Made by a program: the position numbers and the translations under genes. The notes beneath the pieces are model-generated. The model was not told the origin of the DNA. It was given only the letters and a program-made list of their open reading frames with translations, and did not search any database. From JBHENC01 sp051000345 (GTDB lineage Bacteria; Acidobacteriota; Blastocatellia; Pyrinomonadales; Pyrinomonadaceae), in the NCBI GenBank assembly GCA_051000345.1, contig JBPCOJ010000072.1, positions 1-41,060 of the forward strand: 41,060 nt of DNA, written 5' to 3'. Below, piece after piece: positions 33,168-41,060 of this stretch. Position 1 is the stretch's first letter. Every line of letters begins with the position of its first letter.

Positions 33168-33938
33168 TTAGTGTTCGTCAATCACGCGTATAAATTCCGT
33201 GCTCTGCTCGAAGGTTTCCGCGTCCACTTCTATGTGAGATTCGAGAATGGCAATCGTCGGCTGGACATCGAAATTGTGATGGTGGTTGCCGTCCGAATTA
33301 TGCTGATGGTTGCCGTCCGGCGAAGCGGGAGCGTGCGGCTGCAAAAACTCCGGCGCAACATCCGGCATGTCGTGCAAATCGCGTTCGTCGTAGCGCGGCA
33401 CGCCGTGCGAAAAATCCTTGCGCACTTTATCCGCGATGTCGCCGAGGTCTATAAAGTAGTCCGCGACGTCTATCAACTTCGGCGCGGTGTTCGAGCGAAA
33501 GCCCGCGAGTTCGACGCGGCAGCCTTTGTAAGCGACGGCGTTGACCGCGTAAACGAAATCTTCGTCGCCGGAAACGAGCACCGCCGTGTCATAGCGCCCC
33601 GCTAGGGAAAGCATATCGACGGCGATCTCGACATCCAGATTGGCTTTGCGCGTGCCGTCGTAAAAAGTTTTGAGTTCCTTTTGCACGACGCGGAAACCGT
33701 TGCGGCGCATCCACAACAGAAACCCTTGCTGGCGTTCGGCTCCGATGTCAACGCCCGTGTAAAAAAAGGCGCGCAGAAGTCGCCCGTCGCCCAAAAGGAC
33801 GCGCAGCAGTTTGTTGTAATCGATGTCTATGTTGTGAAAACGCGCTGCGTGAAAAAGATTATTTCCGTCAATGAAAACTGCGACTTTGCCGCGATGTCCG
33901 AATTGCCATGAAATATTATTCGTCGGATCAAAATTCAT
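33168..33938 (-). CDS. NYN domain (LabA/DUF88, PIN-like) putative ribonuclease
   Basis: 256 residues. The NYN domain spans about 15-175 with VAVFIDGNNLFHAARF (Asp24), FYTGVDIGAERQQGFLLWMR, the acidic site KANLDVEIAVDMLSLAG and the second acidic motif VLVSGDEDFVYAV. These acidic residues would bind Mg for RNA cleavage (family knowledge). The C-terminal tail is disordered and contains a repeated DGNHQHN/DGNHHHN run (about residues 208-222) that could bind metal, ending in an acidic helix. Monocistronic on the minus strand. Confidence 0.88.
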   Translation of the reverse strand: MNFDPTNNISWQFGHRGKVAVFIDGNNLFHAARFHNIDIDYNKLLRVLLGDGRLLRAFFYTGVDIGAERQQGFLLWMRRNGFRVVQKELKTFYDGTRKANLDVEIAVDMLSLAGRYDTAVLVSGDEDFVYAVNAVAYKGCRVELAGFRSNTAPKLIDVADYFIDLGDIADKVRKDFSHGVPRYDERDLHDMPDVAPEFLQPHAPASPDGNHQHNSDGNHHHNFDVQPTIAILESHIEVDAETFEQSTEFIRVIDEH

Positions 33939-34065
33939 ACTTATTAAGTGGCTCCGATAAAATTTGTAAAATAACTGTTACGTAGAATGCGCCGCGACCC
34001 GCTGTTGGTCAAGCGGGAAATCAAGGATACATCGAATACCTTGCAATCTTCGTTACATGCACCGC

Positions 34066-35130
34066 TCACACGGCGCGCGTCGCGGCGATGAATTCATCTG
34101 TCACGGCGTCCAGATAAACCGTGTATTTGTTTGCGCCGCGCGCGACTGTTATTTCCCACGCCAGATGGAATTCGAGCGCGCGCGGCTCGGTCGTTCGCGG
34201 GCGCGGATACACGACCAACTCGCGCACCTGAACTTCGTCGCCCGCGCCGACTGTAAAGCCGGATTGATCGGACGCGCCCGCGTTTACGCCGCCGCTGTTG
34301 TTGGAATTTACGCTAAGGTTGGAGTTTACGCTGACGTTGATGTTGGTGTTGGAGTTACTGCTGATACTACTGCCGCTGCCGCCGTCGGGTTTGCCTGTGA
34401 TGTCGATGTTCGTTAAGGCAAAACTGCGCCCGACGAGCCGCTTCGCCGTTTCCTCTGCGGAGTAACGCGGGCGCACTCCCGTGACTGCGCGTTGCAGGCT
34501 TTCCGTTTCGGGAATGCAAGTGCTCGAAAGTTGAAGCAGCCGTCCGTCGGGCGCGAACTCGATTTGCAGCACGCCGTAGTTTCCGCGCAGAGCGTAACGA
34601 AGCGGACGCTGTTCATAGCGCGCGGTTTTAGTTTGAGTGTTCGTGTCAGCGCGGTTCACGAGCGAAAGTTGCGGCGGCGTGGCGGCGATCAGGCGCGTTT
34701 CATTTTCGATAAAGCGGCGCAAGGATTCGCGCGTTTCTTCTTCGGACATCGGAAGCTGCGCGCCGACTTTGGGCAAGTATAAATTTGCGCCTGCGGGCAG
34801 CACGGGCAGTTTAAGAATCGCGCCTGTGACGGGATCGAGTTCCGGCGCGGGCGCGTCCGTGATGCCCTGTGCCTTCGTCAGCGCAGACCATGCGGCGAGT
34901 GCTGCGGCGCTGCGGTCTTCGCTTGCTATTAGCAGCACCGGATACGGCGGCTCGCTTGCGCGCGGCGCGGCGGTGTCCGGCGGGCGCGTCGTTCCGGCGC
35001 AAGCAGAGATGCCGAGAGCAAACGCCGCAATTAGCAAAGCGATAAACGCCGCGCGATAACTTTTAAGCGCCGCGCAATGATTTTTGCGGCGATTATTGTC
35101 CGCCCGTTTCTTTTGGTTTGCATGAAGCAT
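34066..35130 (-). CDS. Putative lipoprotein of unknown function
   Basis: About 354 residues if started at the third of three consecutive ATG codons (35136-35130); the frame is open to 35172. A basic N-terminus and hydrophobic stretch (AAFIALLIAAFALGI) lead to SAC as lipobox. The mature part has no family I recognise. It contains a Ser/Asn repeat (SSNSNTNINVSVNSNLSVNS) in the middle, and ends LEFHLAWEITVARGANKYTV, YLDAVTDEFIAATRAV, which is reminiscent of PepSY-type protease propeptide domains. Divergent from the zinc-ribbon gene next door. Confidence 0.65.
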   Translation of the reverse strand: MLHANQKKRADNNRRKNHCAALKSYRAAFIALLIAAFALGISACAGTTRPPDTAAPRASEPPYPVLLIASEDRSAAALAAWSALTKAQGITDAPAPELDPVTGAILKLPVLPAGANLYLPKVGAQLPMSEEETRESLRRFIENETRLIAATPPQLSLVNRADTNTQTKTARYEQRPLRYALRGNYGVLQIEFAPDGRLLQLSSTCIPETESLQRAVTGVRPRYSAEETAKRLVGRSFALTNIDITGKPDGGSGSSISSNSNTNINVSVNSNLSVNSNNSGGVNAGASDQSGFTVGAGDEVQVRELVVYPRPRTTEPRALEFHLAWEITVARGANKYTVYLDAVTDEFIAATRAV

Positions 35131-35237
35131 CATCATTGGCGTCGTGTTCAAGAGCGATTGCGCGTGTCTCATACAAAAGATAGCGTGAGAAGTTCAAAGA
35201 ATCAAACGCGTTCCCTGAAATTATCGTGCAATAAGAA

Positions 35238-35265
35238 TTGCAACGCGGCGCGCGCAACGTATAAT
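35238..35265 (+). promoter_or_regulatory. Promoter of the zinc-ribbon protein / rlmB operon
   Basis: TTGCAA (35238-35243), 16-bp GC-rich spacer, TATAAT (35260-35265), 38 bp before the GTG start. Confidence 0.6.
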
Positions 35266-35303
35266 CGTTTCTTGCGAAGAACGCATGTTGTGGAGAACAC
35301 CTT

Positions 35304-36368
35304 GTGAAATTCGGCGATGAAGATATGGCGGGTTTGAACCCGGACGCGGTTTTGCCCGTTGAGCCGCGAGGTTTTACGCTCGCGCAGATGATCGTGTGCG
35401 ACGAGTGCCTGCGCGCCAATGCACCGACGCGCGCAGAGTGCTTGTATTGCACCGCGCCGCTTCCCGTCACCGAAGAAAGTTTGCGCCTGCGGCAACCCTC
35501 CCTTCGCCCGCTGGAAAAATGGGAGCAGGGATTCAACTGTATCCTAATGCCGGATGCGGACGCCGGTTTGTTGTCGAATGAACGACTCGCGGAAGCCGCC
35601 GGTTTTCTGCGGATGGAAATTGATGCGTTGAAGAAAATCGTCGCGGCTCAACAGCCTCTGCCGCTCGCGCGTGCGGCGGCACACGATGACGCGAACACAA
35701 TCAAGCAGCGCCTTGCAGATATGCAAAGCGGCTTCGATGTCTTGATCGTCGCCGATAATGAGTTGGCATTGGAATCCAAGCCGCTCGTTCGATTGCGCGC
35801 GCTCGAATTGACGAACGACGGATTGATAGGGCATTCCGTCGGCAATTACTCTGCGGAAATTGTTTCGTGGGAGCGCATCGGATTGCTTGTCAACGGCAGG
35901 CTATACGTGCGGCGCGTCGAAGTTCAGGAACGCCTGAAGCGCAGCGGTTCGGAAGGCGAGATTGTCGAGGCGCACGAATTCGGCGCGGACGAAGCGTTGC
36001 TGGATGTATACGTCGCGCTTGATTCGGATAACTGGATACACTGGCGCATCGGCAGCGCGGGCTTCGATTTTTCGTGTCTGGGAGAAAGAAAAACTTTGCT
36101 CGCTGCGCAGAATTTTCAAACGCTGATCGAAGTTTTGCGTCAGCGCGCGAATCATGCGCGGCTCAATGATTCATACAAAGTTTTGCGGCACGCGTTGTCA
36201 ACCGCATGGCCGCCCGAACAGCGCACGGAGTCGCGCGGCTGGCAGCGCGAGCGTCCCGGCAAATACTCCACAGAAGCCGTCACGACGAGCGATAACGAAA
36301 AACAGTTTACGCTTTATTCGCGCTTGCAAAATTATCTGCGGCGGCGCGAAAAGGGATTTGCGAAATGA
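35304..36368 (+). CDS. Uncharacterised protein with N-terminal zinc ribbon
   Basis: 354 residues from GTG 35304, preceded by GGAGA 8 bases upstream. Residues 32-49 form a C4 zinc ribbon (CDEC...CLYC). The rest is alpha/beta without a family I recognise. A helical segment (LSNERLAEAAGFLRMEIDAL, KKIVAAQQPLPL) precedes a domain with VGNYSAEIVSWERIGLLVNG and a WIHWRIGSAGFDFSCL strand region. The basic tail ends RRREKGFAK. Its stop codon overlaps the rlmB start (ATGA), so the two are translationally coupled, which hints at a role near translation or RNA, but nothing more can be said. Confidence 0.75.
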   Translation: MKFGDEDMAGLNPDAVLPVEPRGFTLAQMIVCDECLRANAPTRAECLYCTAPLPVTEESLRLRQPSLRPLEKWEQGFNCILMPDADAGLLSNERLAEAAGFLRMEIDALKKIVAAQQPLPLARAAAHDDANTIKQRLADMQSGFDVLIVADNELALESKPLVRLRALELTNDGLIGHSVGNYSAEIVSWERIGLLVNGRLYVRRVEVQERLKRSGSEGEIVEAHEFGADEALLDVYVALDSDNWIHWRIGSAGFDFSCLGERKTLLAAQNFQTLIEVLRQRANHARLNDSYKVLRHALSTAWPPEQRTESRGWQRERPGKYSTEAVTTSDNEKQFTLYSRLQNYLRRREKGFAK

Positions 36369-37339
36369 GTGATATGAAACGACGCGCGCAGCCACGCTTC
36401 AAGCGGGACGAACAGCCAGCGAAGGAAAACAAAGCGAAAGAGAACGAAGCGCGTAACGATACTTCACGCAATCGCGCATTCACAAACGATGTTTCCCGGA
36501 GCGATCAAACGCCGCGCCGCCGCAACTCATCGCCGCTGCCGCAGTCTCCCAATGCTGCGCCGATTGCTTCAACGCAGCCGTCCGACACCGCGCAGCTTTA
36601 CGGACTCTTGCCCGTGCTCGAAGCCTTGCGCGCCGGAGTACGTTCCATTGAACGTCTCACGATCAGCGAGGGCGCGCAAACGCATCGCCTGCGTGAATTA
36701 ATCGAACTGGCGCGCGCTGCCAACATTCCCGTGCGCCGTCTCGCGCGCGCCGAACTCACGCGCCTCCTCGGAGACGTTAATCATCAAGGCGTCGTTGCAG
36801 ACATCGCTGCCGCGTGCTATGCGGATGCGGATGAGTTAATGCAATCACTCGCCGCGCGCATCGGCACAAATGATCCGCCGCTTGCCGTCGTGCTCGACGG
36901 AGTCGAAGACCCGCGCAATCTGGGCGCTATCCTACGCACAATTGAATGCGCGGGCGCGCACGCAGCGTTTATCCCGGAGCGGCGCGCAACAGGTTTGACG
37001 GAGACGGTGGCGAAGGCTTCTGCGGGCGCGCTCGAACATGTGCGCGTGGCGCGCGTGACAAACCTTGTACGGTTGATTGATGAACTCAAGCAGCATAATA
37101 TCTGGACAATCGGCGCGAGTGCGGACGCTCCGATGGATTACACGGAGTGGGATTGGACGTCGCCGTGCGCGCTCGTGCTCGGCGGCGAAGGCGCGGGCTT
37201 GCATCGCCTCGTGCGCGAACACTGCGACGCGCTCGTGCGTATTCCTTTGCGCGGCCACATCGCTTCACTCAATGTTTCCGTCGCCGCCGGAATCGTGCTT
37301 TACGAAGCGTTGCGGCAAAGAACCCGGAAGCAGAGTTAA
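36365..37339 (+). CDS. rlmB: SpoU-family rRNA 2'-O-methyltransferase (RlmB type)
   Basis: Predicted to methylate the 2'-hydroxyl of a guanosine in 23S rRNA (G2251 in E. coli) using S-adenosylmethionine. 324 residues. A basic, disordered N-terminal extension of about 70 residues comes first. Then the substrate-binding domain (LYGLLPVLEALRAGVRSIER) and the trefoil-knot SPOUT domain with motif 1 DGVEDPRNLGAILRT, motif 2 ALVLGGEGAGLHRLV and motif 3 IPLRGHIASLNVSVAAGIVL. The exact target site cannot be proven from sequence. The start overlaps the upstream gene's stop. Confidence 0.93.
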   Translation: MSDMKRRAQPRFKRDEQPAKENKAKENEARNDTSRNRAFTNDVSRSDQTPRRRNSSPLPQSPNAAPIASTQPSDTAQLYGLLPVLEALRAGVRSIERLTISEGAQTHRLRELIELARAANIPVRRLARAELTRLLGDVNHQGVVADIAAACYADADELMQSLAARIGTNDPPLAVVLDGVEDPRNLGAILRTIECAGAHAAFIPERRATGLTETVAKASAGALEHVRVARVTNLVRLIDELKQHNIWTIGASADAPMDYTEWDWTSPCALVLGGEGAGLHRLVREHCDALVRIPLRGHIASLNVSVAAGIVLYEALRQRTRKQS

Positions 37340-37429
37340 ACGTACAAAGAAACGCTGTCGCCGAATAAGCAAAACGCCGCATACGAATTTTAATTCGAGT
37401 AAGAATCTAAAGTCTTATGAGTGGTATGA

Positions 37430-37457
37430 TTGACAGCGTTTTTTGCGGTAGTACAGT
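37430..37457 (+). promoter_or_regulatory. Promoter of the zinc-ribbon membrane protein gene
   Basis: TTGACA (37430-37435, perfect), 16-bp spacer, TACAGT (37452-37457). The start codon is 41 bp downstream with GGAGAG in front of it. Confidence 0.55.
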
Positions 37458-37498
37458 TGTCTTGAACGATCTTCATTGAACGGATTGGAGAGTGGAAA

Positions 37499-38080
37499 AT
37501 GTATTGCCCGAAATGTGCGGCACAGAACATTGATGACGCGCAATTTTGCCGCGCGTGCGGCGCAAACATCAGCCTCGTTTCGCAAGCGTTGAGCGGCAAA
37601 CTGCCCACGACGAGCCTTATTCCGCCGCTTGCTCCGATGGTCGGGATGCAAGGTTTCGATTCGCTCAATCGGCGCAAGGATAATCAGCCGCCAAGCCAAG
37701 AGCGTGGAATCAGACATTTCTTTATGGGCGTGGGGTTTTTGTTTGTCGCCATTTGCCTCGCGCTCTTTAGCGGGCAGCACGGACAAAACGCTTGGTGGTA
37801 TTGGATGCTTATTCCTGCGTTCTCTTTGATGGGAGGCGGCGTCGCGGAAATCGTTCGCGGTAAGCAAAGCCGCCGCGCTGCATCGCTTTCTGAAGCAGCC
37901 GCTCCGCAGGCTTTTTCAACAACGCCGCCGCCAACGCAAATGAAACAGGCTCCGGTGCGCAACACCGCTGAAATGTATTCGCCGCCGAGCGTTACCGAAG
38001 GCACGACCAGACATCTAGGCTCCGAAGCAGCAACGCAGCATTTCGATGCCGACGTGAAAACACCGCATGATAATCTTTAG
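37499..38080 (+). CDS. Zinc-ribbon membrane protein of unknown function
   Basis: 193 residues. The N-terminal zinc ribbon has CPKC (3-6) and CRAC (17-20). Two closely spaced membrane helices follow (about 75-92 HFFMGVGFLFVAICLALF and 99-117 WYWMLIPAFSLMGGGVAEIV). The C-terminal tail is Ala/Pro/Thr-rich and probably disordered. Proteins with this layout are frequent small membrane proteins; no specific role is known. A perfect TTGACA promoter box and a GGAGAG ribosome-binding site precede it. Confidence 0.75.
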   Translation: MYCPKCAAQNIDDAQFCRACGANISLVSQALSGKLPTTSLIPPLAPMVGMQGFDSLNRRKDNQPPSQERGIRHFFMGVGFLFVAICLALFSGQHGQNAWWYWMLIPAFSLMGGGVAEIVRGKQSRRAASLSEAAAPQAFSTTPPPTQMKQAPVRNTAEMYSPPSVTEGTTRHLGSEAATQHFDADVKTPHDNL

Positions 38081-38128
38081 CCGCTTCGTCGTTCCTGTTT
38101 GCCGCTTTATCGTTCCTGTTTGCGCTCA
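38081..38128. repeat. Two-copy tandem repeat (about 21 bp)
   Basis: GCCGCTTCGTCGTTCCTGTT is followed by GCCGCTTTATCGTTCCTGTT, two near-identical units directly after the stop of the zinc-ribbon gene. No function apparent. Confidence 0.5.
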
Positions 38129-38197
38129 ATCGGCAACGGCGAGACAGTCGCTTCTTGCGCGCGTCTCCGTCTCCGCTGTATAGTTTTTGCGAAAGCC

Positions 38198-38203
38198 TAT
38201 AAT
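38198..38203 (+). promoter_or_regulatory. -10 box of the cysK promoter
   Basis: Perfect TATAAT 43 bp before the cysK start; no good -35 hexamer at the right distance. Confidence 0.4.
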
Positions 38204-38245
38204 ACTTTTTCACACATCGTTTGTTTTCAACGAAAGGATTTTTGT

Positions 38246-39193
38246 ATGCCGCAACGCCCGAAGATCGCCGACAACATGCTGCAATTAGTCGGCTATACGC
38301 CGCTCGTTCGATTGAATCACATCGCGTATCCGAACTCTGCGGAGATGATCGTCAAACTCGAATCGCAGAACCCTATGGACTCCGTCAAAGACCGCATCGG
38401 CGCGGCGATGATCGAGGCCGCCGAACGCGATGGAAAAATCAAGGCGGGACAAACAACGCTCGTCGAGCCGACATCCGGCAACACAGGCATCGCAGTCGCC
38501 TTTGCCGCCGCCGTCAAAGGCTACAAATTGATTGTCACGATGCCGGATTCCGTGACGCAGGAGCGCCGCCGCGTGCTCGCCGCGCTCGGCGCTGAAGTAG
38601 TGCTGACGCCCGGCGCGGAAGGCATAAAGGGCGCGATCAAAAAAGCCGCAGACCTCACCGAAGAAACGCCGAACAGTTATGGCCTTTCGCAGTTCGATAA
38701 TCCCGCGAACCCGGAGATTCACCGCCGCACCACCGCCGAAGAAATCCTCGAAGACACGGACAAGCGCATAGACGCATTCGTTGCGGGAGTCGGCACGGGC
38801 GGCACGATCAACGGCGTCGGCCACATCTTAAAAGAACGAGTCGGCAAGGATGTGCGCATCATCGCCGTCGAGCCAGCCTCTTCGCCCGTGCTGTCGGGCG
38901 GCGAGCCGGGGCCGAATAAAATTCAGGGCATCGGCGCAGGCTTTGTGCCGCGCAATTACGATGCGTCCGTCGTCGATCAAATCATTAAGGTCGATTACAA
39001 TGATTCGCTTGAAATGGCACGCAGACTAGCGCGCGAGGAAGGAATCTTCTGCGGCATTTCTTCGGGCGCAATTACATGGGCGGCGCGCGAAGTGGCGCGC
39101 GATTTAGGCGCTGGCAAGCGCGTCGTCTCGATCATCTGCGATTTCGGCGAGCGTTATTTGTCGCACGAACTTTTTCAGGCGGCAGAAGGATAA
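38246..39193 (+). CDS. cysK: Cysteine synthase (O-acetylserine sulfhydrylase)
   Basis: PLP enzyme making cysteine from O-acetylserine and sulfide. 315 residues from ATG 38246, with AAAGGA 8-9 bases upstream; the longer frame to 38099 covers the promoter and was rejected. Landmarks: QLVGYTPLVRL, the PLP lysine K48 in NPMDSVKDRIG, phosphate/substrate loop PTSGNTG, GVGTGGTINGVG, IQGIGAGFVPRNYD, and FCGISSGA. The hydrophobic substrate pocket sequence is of the CysK rather than cystathionine-synthase type, though the split is not always clear from sequence. Confidence 0.94.
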   Translation: MPQRPKIADNMLQLVGYTPLVRLNHIAYPNSAEMIVKLESQNPMDSVKDRIGAAMIEAAERDGKIKAGQTTLVEPTSGNTGIAVAFAAAVKGYKLIVTMPDSVTQERRRVLAALGAEVVLTPGAEGIKGAIKKAADLTEETPNSYGLSQFDNPANPEIHRRTTAEEILEDTDKRIDAFVAGVGTGGTINGVGHILKERVGKDVRIIAVEPASSPVLSGGEPGPNKIQGIGAGFVPRNYDASVVDQIIKVDYNDSLEMARRLAREEGIFCGISSGAITWAAREVARDLGAGKRVVSIICDFGERYLSHELFQAAEG

Positions 39194-39249
39194 ACTCAAT
39201 TCAGCGCAAGCCGGAGTTCATCATGTTCTGCGGTTTGCCTTCAAACACA

Positions 39250-39293
39250 GGCGGCGCGTTGACTCTACTAAGATAAACAGAGCACGCGCCGCC
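39250..39293 (+). promoter_or_regulatory. GC-rich hairpin just before aroDE
   Basis: GGCGGCGCGT (39250-39259) pairs exactly with ACGCGCCGCC (39284-39293), 24-nt loop, ending 5 bp before GTG 39299 and 14 bp before ATG 39308. It could end the cysK transcript, but no T-run follows; it could also hide the aroDE start. Confidence 0.45.
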
Positions 39294-39298
39294 TCGCA

Positions 39299-40873
39299 GT
39301 GTCTACGATGAACGAAGCGAAGCACCCACGCATCTGTGTTCCCATTTGCGTCAGCCATGCACGCGATTTGCCGCAAATGCTGGAACGCGCTGCTCACGTT
39401 GCGGACATTATCGAATTACGGCTGGACTGTTTGGACGGCGCACAGTTTGATACCGCACTTCAAGAACTCGGCGCACTCTTGCACGCTAATGTGCGTCCAT
39501 TGATTCTCACGTTTCGTCCCGCAGAGCAAGGCGGGCAACGCGCGTTAGACTTTTTTGACCGCGTAGGCTTTTGGTCGTCCGGCTGGAGAAGTTGGTACGG
39601 CGGTAAAAATCAAAAACCGGAATTGGTTGACATCGAACTCGATCTGCTTGATTCATGCCACGTATGGAAATTTAACGAATTGATTGAGCAGCAGCGTGTG
39701 ATTTGTTCTCACCATGATTTTGTAGGCATTCCTGCCGATCTTGTAAAAATTTATGAACGCATGGCGGCGACTTCCGCTCGCATCCTAAAAATCGCCGTGC
39801 AAGCCGATGAGATAACGGATTGCATTCCCATCTTTCAGTTGCTCGAACGAGCACGCCTTGAAGGACGCGAGATGATTGCGATTGCGATGGGCGAGGCCGG
39901 AGTTGCAACGCGAATTCTCGCTCCTTCACGCGGCGCATTCCTCACTTACGGCGCGCAAGACGAAGCGCACCAGACCGCACCCGGACAACTCAGCGCGAAG
40001 GATTTGCGCGAGCTTTATAGAGTTCATCAGCTAAACGAGCGAACGGATATTACGGGACTCATCGGCGCTCCCGTCGCGCATTCCGTTTCGCCGCACATGC
40101 ACAACGCCGCCTTCGCCGCGCGCAAGGTGAACGCCGTTTACGTTCCGTTTGAAGTGCGAAATCTTGAAGCATTCATTCGCCGCATGGCGCACCCACGCAC
40201 GCGCGAACTCGTATGGAATCTGCGCGGCTTGAGCGTGACCGCGCCGCACAAGAGCGAAGTCTTAAACTATCTCGATTGGATCGAACCGTCGGCGCGCGAG
40301 ATCGGCGCGGTCAACACGATTGTCTTTGAAGACGATGCGCTGCACGGCTACAACACGGACGCAGACGCCTTCCTCGCGCCGCTGAAAAATATGATCGGCG
40401 ATTTACGCGATGCACGTTGCGCGGTTATCGGCGCGGGCGGCGCTTCACGCGGCGTGCTCTGGAGTCTGAGACACGCGGGCGCGAACGCCACTGTCTTCGC
40501 GCGCAACGAAGGGCGTGCGCAAAAGCTCGCGGAACAATTCTCGGCGGACGCGCGCAAGCTTGACGGCGCAAACTTCAAAAACTTCGATGCCGTCATCAAC
40601 GCCACACCGCTCGGCACGCGCGGCACAAGCGAAAACGAAACGCCTGCCGTCGCCTCTCAACTAGAAGGAGCGAGCATCGCTTATGATCTTGTTTACAATC
40701 CGCACGAAACCTGTTTTCTACGGGAAGCACGCCACGGCGGTTGCAAAGTTATCGGCGGCCTCCAGATGCTTGTCGATCAGGCCGCCGCGCAATTCGAGTT
40801 GTGGACAAAGGAAACCGCGCCGCAGGACGTAATGCGCGAAGCCGCAGAAAAACAATTGAATAGCCTTGCTTGA
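39299..40873 (+). CDS. aroDE: Bifunctional 3-dehydroquinate dehydratase / shikimate dehydrogenase (AroDE fusion)
   Basis: Carries out steps 3 and 4 of the shikimate pathway. 524 residues from GTG 39299 (ATG 39308 also possible; neither has a Shine-Dalgarno). The type I dehydratase domain is residues 10-240: IIELRLDCLD, catalytic His in SHHDF (138-139), Schiff-base lysine K164 in ILKIAVQADE, and the end SRGAFLTYGA...APGQ. The shikimate dehydrogenase domain is 250-515: GAPVAHSVSPHMHNAAF, catalytic K318 in VTAPHKSEV, GYNTDADAF, NADP-binding VIGAGGASRG, and NATPLGT. Fused AroDE is known from plants and several bacterial groups. It probably follows cysK as an independent unit. Confidence 0.96.
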   Translation: MSTMNEAKHPRICVPICVSHARDLPQMLERAAHVADIIELRLDCLDGAQFDTALQELGALLHANVRPLILTFRPAEQGGQRALDFFDRVGFWSSGWRSWYGGKNQKPELVDIELDLLDSCHVWKFNELIEQQRVICSHHDFVGIPADLVKIYERMAATSARILKIAVQADEITDCIPIFQLLERARLEGREMIAIAMGEAGVATRILAPSRGAFLTYGAQDEAHQTAPGQLSAKDLRELYRVHQLNERTDITGLIGAPVAHSVSPHMHNAAFAARKVNAVYVPFEVRNLEAFIRRMAHPRTRELVWNLRGLSVTAPHKSEVLNYLDWIEPSAREIGAVNTIVFEDDALHGYNTDADAFLAPLKNMIGDLRDARCAVIGAGGASRGVLWSLRHAGANATVFARNEGRAQKLAEQFSADARKLDGANFKNFDAVINATPLGTRGTSENETPAVASQLEGASIAYDLVYNPHETCFLREARHGGCKVIGGLQMLVDQAAAQFELWTKETAPQDVMREAAEKQLNSLA

Positions 40874-40894
40874 AATCGAAACGAATAAATTTTT

Positions 40895-41060
40895 ATGGCA
40901 AAACAAATCTCATTGCTCTTTTTGTTTTTTGGCCTATGTGCTGCCAACGCTTTTTCACAGGCTCAAGTTGCTTCCTCAACAGGAACAAATTTATATGAAC
41001 GGGCGTTATCGGTGTGTGTAACTGAACAACTTAAACGGTATGGCGTTCAAAGTTCAGAAA
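40895..41060 (+). CDS. Start of an exported protein (truncated by the window edge)
   Basis: ATG 40895 opens a frame to the edge (55 codons). It starts with a signal peptide (MAKQISLLFLFFGLCAANAF then SQA). The mature part begins with a Ser/Thr stretch and a helix (YERALSVCVTEQLKRYGVQS). It is AT-richer than aroDE. Too little is visible to name a family. Confidence 0.7.
   Translation, partial: MAKQISLLFLFFGLCAANAFSQAQVASSTGTNLYERALSVCVTEQLKRYGVQSSE

Noticed and set aside
34000..34020. Terminator CCCGCT...AGCGGG after the lipoprotein gene
   Set aside because: Six-bp stem and no T-run on either strand.
38099..38245. N-terminal extension of cysK
   Set aside because: It covers the -10 box and Shine-Dalgarno; the family start is MPQRPKIADN at 38246.

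Overview
The window reads as chromosomal DNA of a moderately GC-rich Gram-negative-type bacterium. It carries a TolC-like outer-membrane protein, lipoproteins with lipoboxes, and a LpxA-era style cell envelope gene set. The mix of a fused AroD-AroE, tandem M16 peptidases, a cNMP-DUF1003 protein, many small zinc-ribbon proteins and abundant short palindromic intergenic repeats suggests Acidobacteriota (Blastocatellia-like). That placement is an inference from gene content, not a search result.

Layout. 1-8.5 kb (all minus): an oligopeptide ABC importer, oppA-oppB-oppC-oppD-oppF (oppF runs off the left edge), preceded by a second, degenerate substrate-binding lipoprotein and coaE. 9.3-13.8 kb (minus): gap-pgk-tpiA-secG-tRNA-Leu(GAG), a glycolysis and secretion block ending in a strong terminator, then a small thioredoxin-fold remnant. 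Two intergenic palindromic repeat elements sit inside this block. 14.2-18.3 kb (plus): a TolC-like protein, an AT-rich gene with a nucleoside-deoxyribosyltransferase/TIR-like domain framed by integron-cassette-like sites, and a family 2 glycosyltransferase. 18.4-24 kb: a PBP4-type peptidase (minus) divergent from a prepilin peptidase and an NtrB-like histidine kinase (plus), then a UbiD decarboxylase (minus). 24-28.1 kb (minus): a HEAT-like secreted protein and two M16 proteins, one inactive and one active-type. The active-type gene carries a TonB C-terminal domain and a 99-bp MITE inserted in frame.

28.3-33.1 kb is an accessory stretch: a cNMP-DUF1003 membrane protein, a CPCC zinc protein, a secreted protein with an A7 frameshift whose start codon lies in a transposon end, a decayed IS701-like element, a second MITE with perfect 25-bp inverted repeats, and a RES/Xre toxin-antitoxin pair lying between two copies of a ~110-bp direct repeat. 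33.1-41 kb returns to ordinary chromosome: DUF2203, a NYN nuclease, a lipoprotein, a zinc-ribbon protein overlapping rlmB, a zinc-ribbon membrane protein, cysK, a fused aroDE, and the start of an exported protein at the right edge.

The most unusual items are the M16 gene that absorbed a MITE without losing its frame, the cassette-like NDT/TIR-type gene, and the mobile-element cluster around the RES/Xre module.
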